This document shows, one piece after another, positions 58,572 through 64,000 of a stretch of 64,000 bases of DNA; position 1 is the stretch's first letter; each line of letters starts with the position of its first letter. A program made the position numbers and the translations under genes. The notes under the pieces are model-generated. The model did no database searches and had not been told where the DNA came from. It worked only from the letters and a program-made list of their open reading frames with translations. The DNA is taken from positions 49,296,583-49,360,582 of the forward strand of contig CM070874.1 of the NCBI GenBank assembly GCA_036365515.1, given 5' to 3'. Source of the DNA: Torymus aiolomorphi (taxonomy: Eukaryota; Arthropoda; Insecta; Hymenoptera; Torymidae).

Positions 58572-59655
58572 ACCTAAACGTTTAAAAACGTTTTTAAACG
58601 TTCTTTAAAACACTTTGTAACGTTTTTCAAAAACGTTTTAAAACGTTCTTAAAACGTCGATAATGTCCGATTTTTAAAGTATTGGTACGTTTTTAAAACG
58701 TTTTAAGGATGTCTAAAAAATGTCTTTAAAACATTTTAAATCTTTTCAAACGTTTTAAAAACGTTTATAGACTGTTTTAAACACGTTTTAAAACATTTTT
58801 CAATCTACAAGATATGTTTGAAATAAATTTTTTTCGTTTTTAAAACGTTTTAAAAACGTATTAAAATTTTTCGGAACGCATTTCATAATACAACTATGAT
58901 CGATAGGTGGCGAACGACAATACATGAGTAAAAATGTTTGGTTCAGGTTATAAGTCAAAGTCAGGGAATAAGCGTGGGTGGGTGGAGGAGGAAATGATCG
59001 AAGTTTGATGCTCTCATTTTCAACTTCTTTTTTTCATTAACCATTTCTTTATTTTAAAAACGTTTTAAAAACGTTTACAATTTTGTATGAACTACTTTCT
59101 TTATAATAGTTAAAAACGTTTTTAAAATGTTTTTTAAACGTAACTGCAAAGGTCCAGGATCAGTTTGGCAAGTTTGCGCAATGTCATAAAAACCTTTTTT
59201 TACACGTTTCCTAAGACTAGAAACTAGAATTAGCTACATCAAATAAATGTTTTAAAATGTTTTAAAAATATTTTTTTTGCCTAGCGGGCCGAAAGTGCCA
59301 CTTTTGCATCCGGCGCCCGATCGCGAAGGTTGTATTTTCGGCCTCGCCAGGCAAAAAAATCGTATACGCACCACGGGAGCAAATAAAGAATGCCTCGGAT
59401 CGCATGTTTGTCACCCTCGCCTTCGGCTCGGGTGACAATTTACATGCGATCTGGGATATTCTTTACTTTTGCTCCCTAGGGGCGTAATATACTATTTAGA
59501 CGTCCTTAAAACGTTTTAAAACCGTGCGAATACTTCAAAAAGCGGACATTATCCACGTTCTAAAAACATTTTTAAAACATTTTTTCAAAAACGTTACAAA
59601 GTGTTTCAAAGCACGTTTTAAAAACGTTTTTTAAAAGTTACGTTTTATTAGGGTT
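58572..59655. mobile_element. 1.1-kb fold-back of AAAACGTTTT units
   Basis: The ends are inverted around AACCTAAACGTTTAAAAACG at the left and AGTTACGTTTTATTAGGGTT at the right. The arms are dense in the self-complementary decamer AAAACGTTTT and variants. Matching inner words include ACACTTTGTAACGTTTTTC and GATAATGTCCG. The centre contains a different, GC-rich insert at about 59280-59490. Confidence 0.8.
59366..59480. repeat. Hairpin with CTCGCCTTCGGCTCG loop
   Basis: GGGAGCAAATAAAGAATGCC pairs with sequence at about 59455-59476, GATCGCATG pairs with CATGCGATC, and TTGTCACC pairs with GGTGACAA, around the loop CTCGCCTTCGGCTCG. It is nested inside the AAAACGTTTT fold-back, so it arrived later. 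Confidence 0.8.
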
Positions 59656-60758
59656 AGAATTTATAGATATAATTCTATTGCTTATCAGTCATGATATTTC
59701 TTCAAGTTCGTTTATAAAATATTCTAGAAAGTTCAATAACACAAATTATTCTCAAAATATTTTTCTAAAATGATGTTAAAAAAATAGTACTATTTATACA
59801 GTCTACCGTGCTTACATGATATGATGTGGTTCAAACTTATCTTCAATTTTTAAGCGTTATTAGGATTCTTCTTAAATATATTTATACTTTGAAAGAATCT
59901 CTTTAATATTCTATTCTGCTGTCGTTATCCTCAGTTACAATATTCCATTAAGACTGAAATTTTACTGGTATACTTGAAAATTGTAAATTATAAAGCAAAT
60001 AGAAGAAGCCGAAACCTTATCTAAAATGTAATCCTCATAACTTTTTTAAGACTTACATAATATATATATTATGCGTATTTTATCAGCATATATAAACTCA
60101 CTATCAAAAAATAAGTTGTCATTGATATTATGAAGTACCATTAAACTACTTTTAGTTTATATGCAGAGAAAACAGCTTCTGCTGATATTTGCTGTTTTCA
60201 CGTGGATATTGATAGGTTAACAATGATTAAAATTGTCAAAAGAAATTAATTTACATTGACCTATTTATGCAACGTGTTATTAAAACCTATTTCAATAGCT
60301 ATTTTTTGCATTGTACGCCTTTACTATAATTACACTTCATACTTCGTAATTTAAATGTATTCAACGAGTCAACGTCAGAACTAATTTTATTTCATTATGA
60401 TTTCAATTGACAATAATCATGATACAAATTATTCTGTAAATAAATATAAATAGAATAGCAATTGTCGCTAATAAAATGATGAATGGAATGAATTTTCATT
60501 GTATTATTTGTCTTCTTTTTATCTAAAAAATATTATACCTTTCGAATATATAAATAATAAATTTGGTGAATATTATTTTCATTCATACAAAGTCATTATT
60601 GTATTATAATACTCAATCCGGACGCGGTAGTTCAGAAAAGTTTGCAGAAGAGACCCATACATACGGTACGATACATTATTTTTTCATCAACATATTTTTT
60701 CCCGCATTTTCTTTCTCACTATACAAATCAGCGACGTAAGTGTTAGCATAGCGTTGTA
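59656..60758. other. AT-rich DNA with no visible gene
   Basis: No coding sequence, tRNA or clear repeat is seen in this stretch. Confidence 0.6.
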
Positions 60759-60760
60759 TA

Positions 60761-61673
60761 CACTGAGAGAAATGGATTACTTGAGCCAAAAGAAAATTCC
60801 TTTTGGGGAAATCCTTTGGATGCAAAATGATTATCTTATTAAATCAAACCTTTTATTTTGATATCGAAAATCTAAGTTTTCGGTTCGAAATGATTATCCT
60901 CTAGATTCAAAAAGAAACTTCCTTTCACGTGTAAATGATTTACACAATTTAGTCGAACAAAAAGTAATAATTTCATGTTAATCCCAATTTCCTTTCCAAA
61001 TTGATCTCGAATTAATCTTGCACTAAAATAAAACTTCTTTTTGATGGAAATGATTTCATTTTGCTATAAAAGGATTTTCTTTTGTAAATTAGCCAAATTC
61101 AGGTACTTATTGATCAAGTTTTTGGCCCAAAATGATTTTCCTTTTGGCGCAAGAGGAAATGGAAGTAACGTATCTTTTTTTTGCGATTCTCTGTCAGAGG
61201 CTCAGGTAATCATGTGGCTAAGGCATCGGCTTCCCAATCCGAAGGTCTAGAGTTCGATTCCCGCTGACTGCACTTCTGAACTAACTTCGTACAACATTTT
61301 TTTCTTTGGTTTTTTTCACAAGTTTAACGTATTATCAAGTGCACTATACGTAGAGAAGTGTACTATACGTAGAGAAAATGATCTGTTGTTAGTGGCAAGA
61401 GGAAAATCCTTTTTTCAAAATCCTGTTATAGTAAAACGATTATCGTTTTAAATCTAGCGTATTATTCTTGAGGAAAAAAATTAATTTTTTGTTTGAAGAT
61501 TATACTTTTCTTGTGCTAAAATCTTACTTTTTAATGTCGCAAATAAGATCCTTTTTAGACAAAATGATGTCCTCTTGCTAAATGAGGATTTTTCTCTTGA
61601 GAATGGACCATGTTCATAAAGTTTTTACTACAAAATGATTTTCCTTTTGTCACAAGAGGAAATGAAAGTAATC
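60761..61673. mobile_element. CACTGAGAG-ended element with tRNA-like insert
   Basis: The left end is CACTGAGAGAAATGGATTAC with TA just before it. The right end is a partial complement ending near GAAAGTAATCCC and lacks the last bases. The interior repeats words such as AAAATGATTTTCCTTTTGG (about 61129 and 61632), that is, degenerate copies of its own ends. A tRNA-like piece lies at 61194-61270. The design resembles 10598-11182 and 19037-24965. Confidence 0.6.
61194..61270 (+). tRNA. tRNA-like sequence (Gly-CCC-like loop)
   Basis: It has a D-arm-like ATGTGGCTAAGGCATC, a loop TTCCCAA between TCGGC and TCCGA (four of five pairs), and a T-arm box GAGTTCGATTCCC. Acceptor pairing is poor. A related copy lies at 61870-61946, so this is probably a tRNA-derived repeat, not a working gene. 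Confidence 0.45.
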
Positions 61674-61869
61674 CCTACAAATAATTAATCATATAATTAA
61701 TAATTAATTACAATACAATTAAATATTAGTTATACTTATGGAAAGTATGAATACAATACTTAATGAATAAAAGAGGAATTATCTATTCAAGTTAAGTAAT
61801 TGTCGAGACATGAATTTTTAAAAATCATTTGATTCTTCTGAAATATATAAAGCCTTTTTGATACTCCCC

Positions 61870-61946
61870 GTCAGAACCATAGTCGTGTGGTTAAGGTACC
61901 GGCTTTCCAATCCAAAGGGCGAGGGTTCGATTCCCAGTCACTGTAC
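61870..61946 (+). tRNA. tRNA-like sequence, second copy
   Basis: GTCGTGTGGTTAAGGTACC and GGGTTCGATTCCC give A-box and B-box matches. The loop region CTTTCCAATCC differs from the first copy by a few bases, and the anticodon stem does not pair well. The flanks TTTTTTCACAA and ACTTCCAGAACTA resemble those of the 61194 copy. Confidence 0.4.
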
Positions 61947-61949
61947 TTC

Positions 61950-62250
61950 CAGAACTATTCTCGAAAACATTTTTTCTTCAGTTTTTTCACAAAGTTAACC
62001 AATATTAATTAATTATTCAAATAAAATAGATAAAATATGTAAAAAATATAAATAATAAAATAAAATACATAAAAAATATAAATAATAACATAAAAGTTAA
62101 AATAAATAAAATAAATAAAATTAATAGAAGTAACATTTTTTTGCTTTCTCATAGAGGAAGCTTTGTAATAGTAAAATTTTAATTTTCTTTAAATAATTGC
62201 TCTAGAAACATGAATAAAGGTGTTAGAAGTTTGTGTCACATGATTTTAGA
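61950..62250. other. AT-rich spacer
   Basis: Contains AAATAAAAT-type simple repeats at about 62020-62130. No gene is seen. Confidence 0.6.
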
Positions 62251-62261
62251 AAATGTCTGTA

Positions 62262-62264
62262 TGG

Positions 62265-62337
<73 letters not shown>
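62262..62337. repeat. GT microsatellite
   Basis: About 38 GT units followed by GTAT tetranucleotides. The poly-Cys/Val frame across it is an artefact. Confidence 0.95.
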
Positions 62338-62339
<2 letters not shown>

Positions 62340-62399
62340 TATGTATGTATGTATGTATACCGCTTTATTTTCGGATCTACGCGGTCGATTTTAACCGGA

Positions 62400-64000
62400 C
62401 GGGTCTCATTTTTTTTGTTTTTTGATTCCGAATTCGGGAAAAAAATAATTTTGTACGACTGATTCGTTTTTGTTTTATGTCGAATTTTTCATTTTCGAAA
62501 AATTTATTTTTAATTTTTTTTAATGATTGGATTTAAATTTTATAATCGGAAGGGTAGCGTTCGAAAGAGCATAAAAAAACCTATATTAAAAAAAAATTTC
62601 TCTAGCTATCACGGTTATTTTGTTATTAACAAAAACGTGTTTTTTTTTAAATGCTTATAACTCCCAAACTAAATGGTCAATTTTTTTGAGAAAAATCATG
62701 ATAATGGAGATTATGAATAGCTATAATCTGTATAAAATTGAATCCATTATGTTGGTTAGTTTTTGAGAAAAAAATTAAAAAATGAAAAAAACGTGTTTTA
62801 GGTGGCGACAATTTACGGGAGTTAAATTGTGTTAATCGCTTCAACATTCCTTGTAGAGGTATATTTTTGGTTGCCACCTGCACCTTTCTTTGGGATAGAT
62901 GATTGGTTCATAAATTTCAAAGATTTTTGAGGTTAAAATTTTTGTAACCTCTTTTTCGAATCGTAATTTCTCGAGAACGGCTGTATATAATGGGATAGGT
63001 AGCATTAAAAGAGAATTAAAATACCTATATTTTCTAAAAAAAAAAGTTTCTAGCTATCACGGTTCTTTGGTTATTAACAAAAACGTAAAACATGAAAAAT
63101 GAAAAAAATGAGTTTTGTATGTCCAACGATTCCGGAGGGAAAATTGTCGTAATTTCTTCAAAATTCCTTGTGGAGGTAGATTTTGGATAGCTCTTGGTCG
63201 AGTTCTTTGGGCAAAATAATTGGTCCATAAATTTCAGAGATATTTGAGGTTAGAATTTTTTAAACTTTTTTTTAAATCGTAATTCTCGAGAACGGTTCTA
63301 TGAATCAGCTACAGATTTCTAGACAATTTTGTATGTGATATAGATATTATGTATGTGAATTTTCATCAAGATCGTACGATTACTTTTTGATATTCAAAAT
63401 TTTCCTATTTTACAAAGTTATTTTATTTGTCGCCTGATAACTAGAGAAAACTTGTTTTAATTTTTTTTAATTTGGCGGAGATGTAGAGTGTATATTATTT
63501 ATTATATCCGTTTTTAGAGTAAAAGAATTCGTTTATGAATTTCAGAGATATTCGAGGTTAAAACTGATTTAGCCTTCTTTTCAAATCGTAATTTTTTGGA
63601 TATATCTATACTAGAAAATGGAAATAACACGTGGTATGCGTGCGCGTTGTTCACTTGCTTTTGTTTTTTATTGAGGGTAATTTACAGCGCGACCAAGTTT
63701 TAACCACTTATTATACTCATTGAAGAATATATTTGGTTGAAATTTCAAAAGATTATCTTTATTTTTTACTCAAAATATCGAAATTTTTTGTATGGAACAT
63801 TGATTGGGAAAAAGTTTGCATTTTACTTGCAGAATATGCCAGTATTTTTGCTGTAACGTTTTTGGAAAGTCTTTATAATAAACATTCATATGTGTAATAA
63901 ACGAATATATATGTAATACAGAGTTTGGTAATTTGTTCGAATTTATTTTTAAGTTTTCAAAATATTATGGATTTTAAATATTACCCAAAGTTAAAGGTGC
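62400..64000. repeat. Diverged dispersed/tandem repeat field
   Basis: TCTAGCTATCACGGTT followed by TTATTAACAAAAACGT occurs near 62600 and 63048, about 448 bp apart. The phrase GAGGTTAAAATTTTT, leading to AATCGTAATTTCTCGAGAACGG, occurs near 62930, 63245 and, decayed, 63553. The block is AT-rich with no gene. It reaches the end of the window, so its full extent is unknown. Confidence 0.6.

Overview
This is a window of AT-rich, intron-containing nuclear DNA from an insect, probably a hymenopteran; the order is inferred and the sequence alone does not prove it. There are no bacterial-style operons. Three host genes can be assembled completely from exons with consistent splice sites and phases. 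They are a mitochondrial medium-chain acyl-CoA dehydrogenase on the minus strand (15685 down to 3250, nine coding exons, 414 aa), an MPPED1/2-type metallophosphoesterase on the plus strand (33731 to 35276, five exons, 299 aa), and ribose-phosphate pyrophosphokinase on the minus strand (57556 down to 49713, five constitutive coding exons, 318 aa, plus a candidate 25-codon cassette exon).

Much of the rest is mobile DNA, and two large two-gene DNA transposons dominate. The first (16609-28163) is a PIF/Harbinger element with ~600-bp inverted ends. Its transposase gene has six exons and reads through with all three catalytic acidic residues; one intron appears to use a GC-AG donor. Its divergently transcribed partner gene carries a nonsense codon and a frameshift. 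A further 5.9-kb TA-flanked element (19037-24965), mostly nine ~457-bp tandem units, has landed between the two genes. The second (36966-48491) has ~780-bp inverted ends. It carries a broken DDE/SWIM-finger transposase on the minus strand and, divergently, a broken ~1,450-codon gene with a PIN/FEN-like nuclease region and a CXC-like cysteine motif. A 1.05-kb palindromic element sits inside the transposase, two bases of target duplicated, so that reading frame was open before the insertion.

Between these lie many long fold-back (hairpin) elements: 620-1640, 4848-6104, 7050-7745, 12462-12770, 15912-16122, 30742-31727, 32102-32358, 36543-36929, 38727-39781, 46977-47147 and 58572-59655. Several are made of short self-complementary units, and others share a loop resembling GAGCGAAGCGAG. 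The 7.6-kb seventh intron of the acyl-CoA dehydrogenase gene is largely such material. The three host genes have no obvious functional link: one acts in mitochondrial beta-oxidation, one is a cytosolic phosphodiesterase-like enzyme, and one makes PRPP for nucleotide synthesis.

The best candidates for something poorly described are the nuclease/CXC partner protein of the second transposon, the satellite-bearing CACTGA-ended element with a tRNA-like insert, the family of fold-backs built from palindromic decamers, and the PRPP-synthetase cassette exon that would lengthen the loop next to the active site.
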